Shown here piece by piece: positions 45,140 to 53,383 of a stretch of 64,000 nt of DNA. Where the stretch lies: positions 186,001-250,000 of the forward strand of contig NZ_LECU01000007.1 of NCBI RefSeq assembly GCF_001027745.1. The letters run 5' to 3'. The notes below the pieces were generated by a model, which searched no databases, was not told the DNA's origin, and saw nothing but the letters and a program-made list of their open reading frames with translations. The translations under genes were made by a program, and so were the position numbers. How positions within the stretch are numbered: position 1 is the stretch's first letter; every line of letters starts with the position of its first letter. The stretch comes from Pedobacter sp. BMA (GTDB taxonomy: Bacteria > Bacteroidota > Bacteroidia > Sphingobacteriales > Sphingobacteriaceae).

Positions 45140-46988
45140 CGCTGCTGGTTAAAATAATAATAGATTCTGCTGAGATTTGTATAGTATGATTTGCTGATAT
45201 AGTCCTGACGGCTGTATTTGGCCCACCCCATTTATCCATTGCTGAATCAAGGAGGGTATACCAATTTACGGCCCAGTCCGGAACTTGCAATTCCTGTGTT
45301 AAGTTTGAAAAATTGAGTAAGCAGACTACCCTTTCGGCATAATTCCATCTGCTTAACAACACACAGTTTTGTTCCGGAAATGCCTCTGCCGATACGTGCC
45401 TGCGGTCGAGGTTAGCTAAGACGGCATTATTCTTCCTGATGGATATGAGGGCTTTATAAAAGCCGAGCATAATCTGATGATGCCCTTCACCAACTTTGCG
45501 CCAGTCGGGTTTTGAGCTATTGAAGGTATTGAGATCCTGAGGATCAGGAGCCTCACCTTCGGCATGAAAGGAAGCAAACTCTGCCTTCCTGCCTTTTCTA
45601 ACTGCTTCGATCAGATCGGGATCACTGTGGCTTGTAAAAAACTGAAAAGGGTTGCTTTCCGCCCACTCCTCTCCCATAAATATCAAAGGAATAAAAGGGC
45701 TGCAAAATACAGCACCTGCCATCAGTTTAATCATCTCAAAACTAAATAACTGGCTGCTTCGCTCGCCTAGCATTCGGTTACCTACCTGATCATGGTTCTG
45801 GGAGAATACGGTAAACTGAGACCCCGCATGCCCGTATGCCGGCCGTCCGAAGGTTTTCTGCCGGTGCGGTGAATATTGTCCGTCATACACGTAAGCATCC
45901 CGGAATGATTTGGCCAGATGCTCAACGCCGTTGAAATCCGAATAATAACCTTCCTTTTCGCCTCCGGCTGAAACCCGGAGTGCATGATGAAACTCATCGA
46001 TCCACTGTGCATGCATGCCATACCCAAAACTCCCGGCATCGCTGATGTAGCGTGGATCATTAAGGTCGAGCTCGGCAATCAGGAAAAAAGGTTTATTTAA
46101 ACTATTGGAAAGCTGATCTGTATAATGTCTCAGTTCCGACAAGAGGTGGACAGCTCCGAAGTCTTTGATGGCATGCACAGCATCCAGACGCAATGCGTCG
46201 ATGTGAAAATCACGAAACCACATCAGGCAGTTTTCAATGAAAAATGCCCTCACCGCATCGCTATCAGCATCATCAAAATTAATTGCTTTTCCCCATGGCG
46301 TTTGGTACTTATCTGTAAAATAGGGACCAAAATCATCAAAGTGGTTGCCTTCAGGGCCAAAGTGATTGTATACCACATCTAATATTACCGCAATTCCTTT
46401 GGAATGGCACAGGTCAACCAGCTTTTGCAAAGCCTTTGGCCCGCCATAGCTATGTTGAACAGCGAAGGGGTGTACGCCGTCGTAGCCCCAGTTCCTATTG
46501 CCCGAAAACTGGCCTACAGGCATCAGTTCAATCGCAGTGATGCCAAGTGAGATCAGGTGATCAAGCTTATCTGCCATACCCTCGAAATTCCCCAGGTTGG
46601 TGAAGGTTCCGGTATGCAATTCATAAATGATAAAATGATCCAGAGCCGGACAACGCCAATGATGGTCACTCCAGGGGTATTGCAAATCGACAGCCCGCGA
46701 TGCGGCACTAACGCCATCAGGCTGAAAAAGTGAGGCAGGGTCTGGCCGTTCCAGTAACGCGGTATCTTTCTGTTGCGGGTCTGCCTCTATCCTAAAACGG
46801 TAATCATCGCCAACGCTGATCCTGGTGGTCCTTACAAACCAATATCCCATATCTTCTTTCCGCATCGCGATTTCCGAATCAGGTAATATCACCGAAACCT
46901 GCAACGCATACGGAGCCCAAACTCTGATCTCCGCGTGCCCGGTTTTAAAAACCAGGCCGATTTGTCTTTCCTGTATATTAATGTCCAT
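45132..46988 (-). CDS. treZ: Malto-oligosyltrehalose trehalohydrolase
   Basis: 618 residues, usual length. An N-terminal beta-sandwich (CBM48-like) is followed by a GH13 barrel: ELHTGTFTNLGNFEGM, GYDGVHPFAVQHSYGG, nucleophile Asp in DALRLDAVHAIKD, acid Glu in FLIAELDLNDPR, SFGYGMHAQWIDEFHHALR and FSQNHDQVGNR. It releases trehalose from maltooligosyl trehalose made by TreY. It is the first gene of the treZ-treYmalQ pair. No treX debranching gene is in the window. Confidence 0.94.
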   Translation of the reverse strand: MDINIQERQIGLVFKTGHAEIRVWAPYALQVSVILPDSEIAMRKEDMGYWFVRTTRISVGDDYRFRIEADPQQKDTALLERPDPASLFQPDGVSAASRAVDLQYPWSDHHWRCPALDHFIIYELHTGTFTNLGNFEGMADKLDHLISLGITAIELMPVGQFSGNRNWGYDGVHPFAVQHSYGGPKALQKLVDLCHSKGIAVILDVVYNHFGPEGNHFDDFGPYFTDKYQTPWGKAINFDDADSDAVRAFFIENCLMWFRDFHIDALRLDAVHAIKDFGAVHLLSELRHYTDQLSNSLNKPFFLIAELDLNDPRYISDAGSFGYGMHAQWIDEFHHALRVSAGGEKEGYYSDFNGVEHLAKSFRDAYVYDGQYSPHRQKTFGRPAYGHAGSQFTVFSQNHDQVGNRMLGERSSQLFSFEMIKLMAGAVFCSPFIPLIFMGEEWAESNPFQFFTSHSDPDLIEAVRKGRKAEFASFHAEGEAPDPQDLNTFNSSKPDWRKVGEGHHQIMLGFYKALISIRKNNAVLANLDRRHVSAEAFPEQNCVLLSRWNYAERVVCLLNFSNLTQELQVPDWAVNWYTLLDSAMDKWGGPNTAVRTISANHTIQISAESIIILTSSDV

Positions 46989-47186
46989 TTCAACTTATCT
47001 TTGTTGACAACACAAAGAAAGCGCAACAGTTTTAGGTGTTTTAATTTACATGTGCAAGGCCAATGTATAGGAAAGTGGATTAGAAAACCCATCTTCATGT
47101 AATCAAAAAACCCAAACCGATGCATTTAGCACACATAAACTATTGATTTTGCGTTTTATTCCCGTAAAAACACCTTACTTACCCTG

Positions 47187-47217
47187 TTTGGTAAACTTTG
47201 GTACTTAAATTGCTTTG
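47187..47217 (+). promoter_or_regulatory. Candidate Bacteroidota -33/-7 promoter of the ECF sigma gene
   Basis: TTTG at 47187-47190, then 19 bp, then TTGCTTTG at 47210-47217 (consensus TTTG-N19-TAnnTTTG; one mismatch). The leader to the ATG at 47248 would be about 25 nt. Confidence 0.45.
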
Positions 47218-47247
47218 TCCATGGTGTCTATTTAAATTTAGAAACCT

Positions 47248-47763
47248 ATGACTACAGATCAGTTCAACCTACAAGTTTACGCACATGCATCAGCCTTGAA
47301 AAGCTACGCATACAAATTCACAAACAATCTAGATGATGCTGACGATTTGGTACAGGATACAATGATGAAGGCCATTCGTTATTACGACAAATTCGAACAA
47401 GGCACTAATTTTAAGGGTTGGTTATTTGTAATCATGAAGAACACTTTCATCAATAACTATCGCAAAACCGTAAAGGTTCAGGCTGTGGTTTCACAAGAGG
47501 AAGAAATTTCTTCCAGCCAGTTAATGAGCAGTTCTACACGTAACCAGGCAGAAGGTGCTTTTGCAATGGCTGATATTAAGAAAGCTTTGGATAAATTGCC
47601 TACAGCTTATTCAGTACCTTTCATCAGATATGTCGAAGGTTATAAATATGAAGAAATCGCCGCTGAATTAAGTATTCCGCTTGGAACTGTAAAAACCAGA
47701 ATCCACCAGGCAAGAGAACTGTTGAAAAAACAGTTACAGGTTTACAAACAGAAATTCAACTAG
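47248..47763 (+). CDS. ECF-type RNA polymerase sigma factor
   Basis: 171 residues. Region 2 has DDADDLVQDTMMKA and FKGWLFVIMKNTFINNYRK; region 4 has FIRYVEGYKYEEIAAELSIP and LGTVKTRIHQARELLKKQL. No anti-sigma factor or FecR-like gene is adjacent. It is monocistronic, with a very strong terminator after it. It is closely similar to the sigma factor at 53384 (the same NTFIN-DYRK and SSSxLM blocks), so the two are paralogues. Regulation of its activity cannot be seen here. Confidence 0.93.
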   Translation: MTTDQFNLQVYAHASALKSYAYKFTNNLDDADDLVQDTMMKAIRYYDKFEQGTNFKGWLFVIMKNTFINNYRKTVKVQAVVSQEEEISSSQLMSSSTRNQAEGAFAMADIKKALDKLPTAYSVPFIRYVEGYKYEEIAAELSIPLGTVKTRIHQARELLKKQLQVYKQKFN

Positions 47764-47783
47764 TACATTTAATCATACGAATG

Positions 47784-47818
47784 ATGCAAAAAGACGAGAA
47801 AACCTCGTCTTTTTGCAT
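47784..47818 (+). terminator. Strong Rho-independent terminator
   Basis: Perfect 15-bp stem (47784-47798 with 47804-47818) with a 5-nt loop, with T-rich sequence in the descending arm and TTT following. It ends the ECF sigma transcript. Confidence 0.9.
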
Positions 47819-47907
47819 TTGAGGGCATTAGCTGGAGCAGTCACCGACGGGCATTAAATGTTTTTCATTTAACCTTAACAATTTAAGAAAAGTGTATACG
47901 TTAAGTA

Positions 47908-47915
47908 TATATTTG
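47908..47915 (+). promoter_or_regulatory. Candidate -7 element of the desaturase gene
   Basis: TATATTTG, an exact TAnnTTTG, about 75 nt before the ATG at 47991. A TTTA at 47882-47885 is the only -33 candidate. Confidence 0.4.
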
Positions 47916-47990
47916 TAACACAATAATTTACAGCATAAAAGCTTGATGAACTCGGAGTATCGCCCTTGTACATAAGGGAGAAACGGGAAC

Positions 47991-49112
47991 ATGAAAATAA
48001 AAACAAAATTTCCTTCGCCACAGGCGGGGAATTTCTATGCGGAACTACGAAAGCGCGTAAACCAGGATTTTACCGACAGAGGAATAAGCATGAATGCTAA
48101 TCCGAAAATGTGGTTCAAGGCCACACTATTTCTGTCTCTCTTCTTTGCAATCTATTTCATCATCATCTTTGGAAACTTAAACCTGCTGACTTTGGCTTTA
48201 CTGGCCATTGTTTTAGGAATTGTATGCGCATTCATTGGCTTCAACATCTGCCACGACGCCATCCACGGTTCTTTTTCTTCCAGCAAAAAAGTAAATACTG
48301 CTTTAAGTATGATCTTTCATCTGGTTGGAGCTAATCCATATGTATGGAATATCACACACAATATCGTACACCATACCTACACCAATATCTCAGGTCATGA
48401 TGAAGACATTGATATTGCCCCCGGGCTTATACGGATTTGTAATGAAGAACCGCTTCACGCTCACCAGCGTTTTCAGCAATGGTATGCTTTTCCGCTGTAT
48501 GGTCTTGCCTCACTATCATGGGTTTTTAGAAAAGATTATAAAAAGTTCTTTCAGAAAAGAATTGGAGCCCGCGAGAACCTTCACCCCGGAATCGAATATT
48601 TTAATTTGTTTTTCTTCAAGGCCCTATATTATTTTCTACTGATTGCGCTCCCTCTGATGCTGATGAATGTTGCCTGGTGGCAGGTCGTAATCGGGTTTAT
48701 ATTACTTCACCTTGGTCAGGGTATTACGATGGGACTTGTATTTCAGCTTGCACATGTGGTGGAACTTACGGCATTTCCACTACCAGATGCGAATGGAAAT
48801 ATGGAAGAGGCATGGGCGGAACACCAGATGCGTACAACAGCCAATTTCTCTACCAACAGCTCACTGGCATCGTTTTTCCTCGGGGGGCTCAACATGCAGA
48901 TCGAACACCATTTATTTCCTAAAATTTGTCATATACATTACCGGCATATTGCGCAGATTGTTCGTCAGACTGCAAAAGATTTTGATCTAGCCTACAATGA
49001 AAATCCAACCTTTATGTCAGCCCTGCAATCCCATTTCCGGATTCTTAAAGCCATGGGTGCACCAGTGAAAACTTTGATCGTGAACAAAGCCACCTTACTA
49101 CCGTTAAAGTAA
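47991..49112 (+). CDS. Membrane fatty acid desaturase (acyl-lipid/front-end type)
   Basis: 373 residues with about four membrane helices and the three histidine boxes: HDAIH at 88-92, HNIVHH at 123-128 and QIEHH at 303-307. The Gln replacing the first His of box three is the mark of front-end (delta-5/delta-6-like) desaturases. There is no cytochrome b5 domain, so electrons come from a separate ferredoxin or b5. It should introduce double bonds into membrane acyl chains, for example on cooling. Regiospecificity is not predictable. Monocistronic, with a terminator about 145 bp downstream. Confidence 0.92.
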   Translation: MKIKTKFPSPQAGNFYAELRKRVNQDFTDRGISMNANPKMWFKATLFLSLFFAIYFIIIFGNLNLLTLALLAIVLGIVCAFIGFNICHDAIHGSFSSSKKVNTALSMIFHLVGANPYVWNITHNIVHHTYTNISGHDEDIDIAPGLIRICNEEPLHAHQRFQQWYAFPLYGLASLSWVFRKDYKKFFQKRIGARENLHPGIEYFNLFFFKALYYFLLIALPLMLMNVAWWQVVIGFILLHLGQGITMGLVFQLAHVVELTAFPLPDANGNMEEAWAEHQMRTTANFSTNSSLASFFLGGLNMQIEHHLFPKICHIHYRHIAQIVRQTAKDFDLAYNENPTFMSALQSHFRILKAMGAPVKTLIVNKATLLPLK

Positions 49113-49256
49113 GCAGTCGGATGGATTATCCAGATCCCTGATAAAATATGAGTTGCTGCCTGAAACCAGACTGAAAAGACATGGTGATAAAGGGCTATAT
49201 ACAGATGACCTGGTTTAAATTATTTTAGCAGTCTTCATTAACACGGGGACAATAGC

Positions 49257-49284
49257 ACACCACTTTTCGGATGAGAAGTGGTGT
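49257..49284 (+). terminator. Rho-independent terminator
   Basis: 9-bp stem (49257-49265 with 49276-49284) followed by seven further T residues. Confidence 0.85.
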
Positions 49285-49320
49285 TTTTTTTGAGGGTCTT
49301 CACCAACACACCAGTTACTA

Positions 49321-49422
49321 ATCAACAGGGGCTTAATAGTAGTTTGGCAGTAGGTTGGCAGGGAATTCTCCCTACTAACTCCCTACTAACCCCCTGTTAA
49401 TCCCCTGGTAACTCCCTGTTAA
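49321..49422. repeat. Head-to-head array of 11-bp units (4 forward + 5 inverted)
   Basis: Forward units: ATCAACAGGGG, CTTAATAGTAG, TTTGGCAGTAG, GTTGGCAGGGA. After a 3-nt centre (ATT) come five units of the opposite orientation: CTCCCTACTAA twice, CCCCCTGTTAA, TCCCCTGGTAA, CTCCCTGTTAA. In one orientation all approximate RTTARYAGGGR. The minus strand carries five G-runs of three or more at 11-nt spacing, so a G-quadruplex is possible, as is a large cruciform. Confidence 0.7.
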
Positions 49423-49423
49423 C

Positions 49424-49438
49424 CTGCCAATCAGGCAG
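49424..49438. repeat. Small hairpin after the 11-bp array
   Basis: CTGCC-AATCA-GGCAG, a 5-bp stem abutting the end of the array. Confidence 0.5.
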
Positions 49439-49551
49439 TTCTGATTTTTTATCTGTTCTATACTGTAATTAGACTGTTTATTATTAACAACTAGATTCCG
49501 CAAAGCGCAAAACATTTCAGTAAATTCAAAAAATTTAATGAAAAAGCAGGC

Positions 49552-49917
49552 ATGAGCGTACATATCGGACTGATGATTTGGAAAGAAATGAAACAGAAAG
49601 GAATGACCATCGTCACCCTGTCAGAGCAACTTGCCATCAGTAAATCAAAAATACAAGACATCATAAATAGCAAAAGTTTAGATATCGAATTGCTGGTGAG
49701 TATCAGTGAGGCATTAAAACACAACTTTTTAGCATATTATGAAACGGGAAAGGTATTCCGCGACCTGTCCCATGAAGAAAAAAGAAAATCTTCCGAAGAA
49801 ATCAGGCGACTCAAAGTATTACTTGCCGAAAAGAACAAAGCACTTGATTTAAAAGAAAAGACCATCCAGAACCTTTCCAATACCATTTCCATTCTGGAAA
49901 AAGGCCAACTTTACTAA
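49552..49917 (+). CDS. Small HTH (XRE/Cro-like) protein with C-terminal coiled coil
   Basis: 121 residues from the ATG at 49552. Residues 5-65 form an XRE-type helix-turn-helix (TLSEQLAISKSKIQDIINSK). Residues 75-118 are a charged heptad coiled coil (EEIRRLKVLLAEKNKALDLK) that should dimerise it. It is probably a DNA-binding regulator. The 11-bp inverted array ends 129 bp upstream and could be its operator, but this is only positional. The downstream mlaE-like gene is 113 bp away. Confidence 0.78.
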   Translation: MSVHIGLMIWKEMKQKGMTIVTLSEQLAISKSKIQDIINSKSLDIELLVSISEALKHNFLAYYETGKVFRDLSHEEKRKSSEEIRRLKVLLAEKNKALDLKEKTIQNLSNTISILEKGQLY

Positions 49918-50030
49918 GTCCTAACGCTTCGCCATACCTACAGCTAAACAGTTCATTCAATAACTGACCTGGCCGCAAACAATTTCCTGATTCTTGTGTA
50001 TAGTTAACATGAGAAAAAAAATGCGGTAAT

Positions 50031-50831
50031 ATGGCCATAGAAAAAGAGAACAATAACAATGAACCTAAACCCGTAGGGGCATTTGGCCGCTCGTTTATCA
50101 CATTATATGAGGTATTTGGTTTTATTGGCCGGTTTTTTAAAGAGGTTTTTATTCCACCGTATGAGTTCAAGGAGCTCATGCGTCAGTGCTATGAAATTGG
50201 ATATCGTTCCGCCTTACTCATATCCACCACTGGTTTCATTACAGGTTTGGTTTTTACCAAACAGTCACGTCCATCCCTATCTGAATTCGGTGCTACATCC
50301 TGGCTGCCCTCTTTGGTGGGCATTGCTTTGCTTCGTACCCTTGCTCCTTTATTAACTGGTCTTATCGCCGCTGGTAAGGTAGGCTCCAGTATTGGTGCTG
50401 AACTGGGATCAATGAAGGTAAGTGAACAGATTGACGCCATGGAAGTGAGTGCAACCAACCCTTTTAAATTTCTGGTGGTTACACGTGTATTGGCGGCAAC
50501 CATAACCATGCCTATACTTACCTTTTATACCGCAATGATTGGTATGCTTGGCGCCCTGTTAAATGTGTCAGTGAACGAAGGAACAAGTGCTACCACCTTT
50601 TTTCAAAGCGCACTGGAAAACATCACATTCCTGGATATTATCGCTTCTACAATTAAGGCCATTATATTCGGCTTTACAATTGCCATTGTGGGTTGTTATC
50701 AGGGCTACCATTCTTCGAAAGGAACTGAAGGCGTAGGTAAAGCGGCTAATTCGGCCGTAGTTACGGCCATGTTTCTTATTTTTATAGAAGAAGTTGTTTG
50801 CGTTCAGTTTTTCAGTTTATTTAACACTTAA
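50031..50831 (+). CDS. mlaE: MlaE-family ABC transporter permease
   Basis: 266 residues, five to six membrane helices, MlaE/TrgD1-like. Typical segments are TTGFITGLVFTKQSRPSL, GLIAAGKVGSSIGAELGSMKVSEQIDAMEVSA (the coupling region and conserved EQIDA) and VTRVLAATITMPIL. It moves phospholipid or other hydrophobic molecules between the envelope membranes with MlaF and MlaD, encoded next (5 nt and 2 nt gaps). MlaB and MlaC are not present, as usual outside Proteobacteria. Confidence 0.92.
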   Translation: MAIEKENNNNEPKPVGAFGRSFITLYEVFGFIGRFFKEVFIPPYEFKELMRQCYEIGYRSALLISTTGFITGLVFTKQSRPSLSEFGATSWLPSLVGIALLRTLAPLLTGLIAAGKVGSSIGAELGSMKVSEQIDAMEVSATNPFKFLVVTRVLAATITMPILTFYTAMIGMLGALLNVSVNEGTSATTFFQSALENITFLDIIASTIKAIIFGFTIAIVGCYQGYHSSKGTEGVGKAANSAVVTAMFLIFIEEVVCVQFFSLFNT

Positions 50832-50836
50832 TCAGC

Positions 50837-51610
50837 ATGATATCAAAACCATTAACTGATCTGCAAACTGAGAAAGTGATTGAGATCAACAACCTGTGCA
50901 AAGCGTTCGGAGATTATAAGGTACTGGAAAATGCTTCTCTTGATTTGTACAAAGGTGAAAATCTTGTCGTACTGGGCAAAAGCGGTACCGGTAAATCAGT
51001 ACTCATCAAAATTATTGTCGGATTGCTGCTACCTGATAGCGGTACTGTAAACGTACTTGGCCACCATATTGATGAAATCTCTTACCAGGAATTGCTTGAT
51101 CTCAGGTTGCGCATCGGTTTTTCTTTTCAGAATAGTGCGCTTTACGACAGTATGACTGTGAGGGAAAATCTGGAATTTCCTTTAGTGCGAAACCAGCGCA
51201 ACATGACCAGGGCTGCAGTAAACGACCTGGTAGAGGAAATGCTCGACGCCGTTGGGTTATCGCAAACCATTAACCAGATGCCTTCAGAGCTTTCTGGTGG
51301 ACAGCGTAAAAGAATTGGTATTGCCCGTACATTAATCCTGAAGCCCGAAATTATGCTTTACGACGAGCCTACTGCTGGTCTCGATCCGATTACCTCTAAA
51401 GAAATTAATAAACTCATTAACGATGTACAGGAACGCTATCATACCAGTGCCATCATCATTACCCACGATTTAACCTGCGCCAAGGAAGTTGGAAACCGCG
51501 TAGCCATGCTGGTAGAAAGGCGTTTCGACAGGCAAGGTAGTTTCGATAATATTTTTAACGCCGGTGATCAGCAGGCTCAACCATTTTATGATTACAATTT
51601 TATACGATAA
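50837..51610 (+). CDS. mlaF: MlaF-family ABC transporter ATPase
   Basis: 257 residues. Walker A GKSGTGKSVLIKI, Q-loop GFSFQNSALYDSMTV, signature LSGGQRKRIGIARTL, Walker B IMLYDEPTAGLDP and switch His in IIITHDLTCAKE. The GLDPITS and CAKEVGNR features are of the MlaF subgroup. It energises the MlaE permease at the inner membrane. Confidence 0.93.
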   Translation: MISKPLTDLQTEKVIEINNLCKAFGDYKVLENASLDLYKGENLVVLGKSGTGKSVLIKIIVGLLLPDSGTVNVLGHHIDEISYQELLDLRLRIGFSFQNSALYDSMTVRENLEFPLVRNQRNMTRAAVNDLVEEMLDAVGLSQTINQMPSELSGGQRKRIGIARTLILKPEIMLYDEPTAGLDPITSKEINKLINDVQERYHTSAIIITHDLTCAKEVGNRVAMLVERRFDRQGSFDNIFNAGDQQAQPFYDYNFIR

Positions 51611-51612
51611 CC

Positions 51613-52590
51613 ATGAACGATAACAGAAAAAAAATTACAGTAGGCATATTTATTGCCATAGGTATACTCATCTTCCTGGTAGCCATATTTACCCTGGGTG
51701 GCCAGAAAAAAACCTTTGTCAAAAGTTTCAACCTCAGTGTGGTTTTCAATGATATACAGGGTCTGAAAAAGGGAAATAACGTTTGGTTTTCAGGCGTGAA
51801 GATCGGAACGATCAAAAAAATCGACTTTTATGGTACCTCCCAGGTGAAAGTATTACTGAGCATTGAGGAAGATGTACATAAATACATTCATAAAGATGCC
51901 GGGGCGAGTATCGGTGCCGACGGTTTGATTGGAAACAAAATTGTTGTACTTACAGGGGGAACGCCTAAATTTCCCTTCGTTGAAGACGGCGATATGCTGA
52001 AAGTAAATACATCACTTTCTACTGATGATATCATGAAAACATTGCAGGTTAATAATAAAAACCTGGTGGATGTGACTTCAGACTTCAAAGTTCTTTCACG
52101 CAACCTGATCGATGGTAAAGGCGCTGCAGGAGCTTTGTTGAGTGATGAGCAACTGGCCCAGAATTTTAAATCTATGGTAGCCAACCTGAATAAAACTGCA
52201 GCCATTACCTCGCAGGCTGCTGTGCAGTTAGGCACCTTTAGTAAAACGGTTAATACCAAAAACGGACTGATGGATAAGTTGCTTACCGATACGGCTGTGT
52301 TTGCACGACTAGAGCGTTCGGTTGGCAGTTTACAGCAAACTACACAATCAGCTAGCGCTATGGCCGCAAACCTGGAAGCTGCATCTGCAAAACTCAAAAC
52401 CAGCGACAATGCGGCTGGTTTACTACTGAATGATGAGGCCACGGCTAAACAGGTTCGTTCCATTATGCTCAACCTCGATAAAAGCAGCAAGAAACTGGAT
52501 GAGGATCTGGAAGCTTTACAAAGCAACTTTTTACTCCGTGGTTTCTTCAAAAAAAGAGCTAAAGATTCATTGAAACTTAAAGGCCAGTAA
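51613..52590 (+). CDS. mlaD: MlaD/MCE-family lipid-binding protein
   Basis: 325 residues. A single N-terminal membrane anchor (VGIFIAIGILIFLVAIFTLGG) is followed by one MCE domain (about 37-120; GLKKGNNVWFSGVKIGTI, GADGLIGNKIVVLTGG) and a long helical tail (about 150-310), which could extend into the periplasm. It forms the hexameric lipid ring on MlaEF. Its last 14 bp overlap the 3' end of the convergent DUF72 gene, leaving no room for a terminator. Confidence 0.9.
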   Translation: MNDNRKKITVGIFIAIGILIFLVAIFTLGGQKKTFVKSFNLSVVFNDIQGLKKGNNVWFSGVKIGTIKKIDFYGTSQVKVLLSIEEDVHKYIHKDAGASIGADGLIGNKIVVLTGGTPKFPFVEDGDMLKVNTSLSTDDIMKTLQVNNKNLVDVTSDFKVLSRNLIDGKGAAGALLSDEQLAQNFKSMVANLNKTAAITSQAAVQLGTFSKTVNTKNGLMDKLLTDTAVFARLERSVGSLQQTTQSASAMAANLEAASAKLKTSDNAAGLLLNDEATAKQVRSIMLNLDKSSKKLDEDLEALQSNFLLRGFFKKRAKDSLKLKGQ

Positions 52591-53350
52591 CAGCAGCTTC
52601 TTCAACCATCCTCATTAATGTCGTCATATTACCATGGGCATTGCCCATGGTGTTATTGAAATAAACATATACTTTTTTTCCCTCACCGAGCCATTCGTTG
52701 ATGTAGCTGGCATATTCGGTTAAAAAATCCTCAGTGTAACTATCACGATAGTTGCCCTGAGGCCCGTGAAACCGAAGATAAGCCGCTGGGCTGGTATCCC
52801 AATCCAACGGAGTGTTCAGGCCTGTGCGGTCGTGTACAACCATGGTTACCTTTAAATCCTCCAGTAATTCTTTAAGTCCATCATCATAAAGTGAGGCATG
52901 CCGGCACTCTAAAGCCAGCTCCCACCCCAAAGATTGTTCGCTGGATTTGATGGTTGACAGTAAATGCGCAATAGCAGGGAGTCTATTGATAGTAATACTG
53001 GGCGGTAGCTGGATCAGCAAACAAGCCTTTTTAGCCCCTACTGCATTGATATTTTCAAGAAACAATTCTAACTCATTGTGGCTAAAAGATAGATTAGCGT
53101 TGTGGGTGATGCCTTTGAATAACTTAAATGTAAATGCAAAATCATCAGGAACTTCCGATGCCCATTTTTGTAGGGTAACAGCTCTCGGGATCTTATAGAA
53201 GCTGCTGTTGATTTCTATGCTGTTGCTTAACGAGGCATAATAGTTAAGCCGGGATTTGTCCTGATATGCCTCCGGGTAGTGACTTTTGTTTGGAACCGGC
53301 AGCATTAATCCGCTGGTTCCTGAATAGTAGTTTTTTAAGGTTTTAAGCAT
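52577..53350 (-). CDS. DUF72 family TIM-barrel protein
   Basis: 257 residues from the ATG at 53350. Typical DUF72 blocks: YYSGTSGL start, YYASLSNSIEINSSFYKIPR, FTFKLFKGITHN, LLIQLPPSI, WELALECRH, YLRFHGPQGNY and the FNNTMGNAHGN end. The family is widespread, probably metal-binding, and of unknown activity. It overlaps mlaD tail to tail by 14 bp. The ECF sigma gene ends 33 nt upstream of its start on the same strand, so the two may be co-transcribed. Confidence 0.86.
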   Translation of the reverse strand: MLKTLKNYYSGTSGLMLPVPNKSHYPEAYQDKSRLNYYASLSNSIEINSSFYKIPRAVTLQKWASEVPDDFAFTFKLFKGITHNANLSFSHNELELFLENINAVGAKKACLLIQLPPSITINRLPAIAHLLSTIKSSEQSLGWELALECRHASLYDDGLKELLEDLKVTMVVHDRTGLNTPLDWDTSPAAYLRFHGPQGNYRDSYTEDFLTEYASYINEWLGEGKKVYVYFNNTMGNAHGNMTTLMRMVEEAAVTGL

Positions 53351-53383
53351 CACTGTATAGCTGTGGATGCAGGAGGCAGGTTT

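Larger units (their letters stand above)
49113..49551. other. Non-coding region with terminator and inverted 11-bp repeat array
   Basis: 439 bases without a credible gene. It holds a terminator (49257-49284), a head-to-head array of 11-bp units (49321-49422) and a small hairpin (49424-49438). The remaining sequence shows nothing recognisable. Confidence 0.7.

Noticed and set aside
49321..49422. The 11-bp array as a CRISPR.
   Set aside because: Units are contiguous, 11 bp long, without spacers, and there are no cas genes.
51888..52550. A 220-codon open frame antisense to mlaD.
   Set aside because: It lies wholly opposite a well-conserved MCE gene, its protein is low-complexity (Ser/Leu/Ala-rich) and no family is recognisable; it is a shadow frame.
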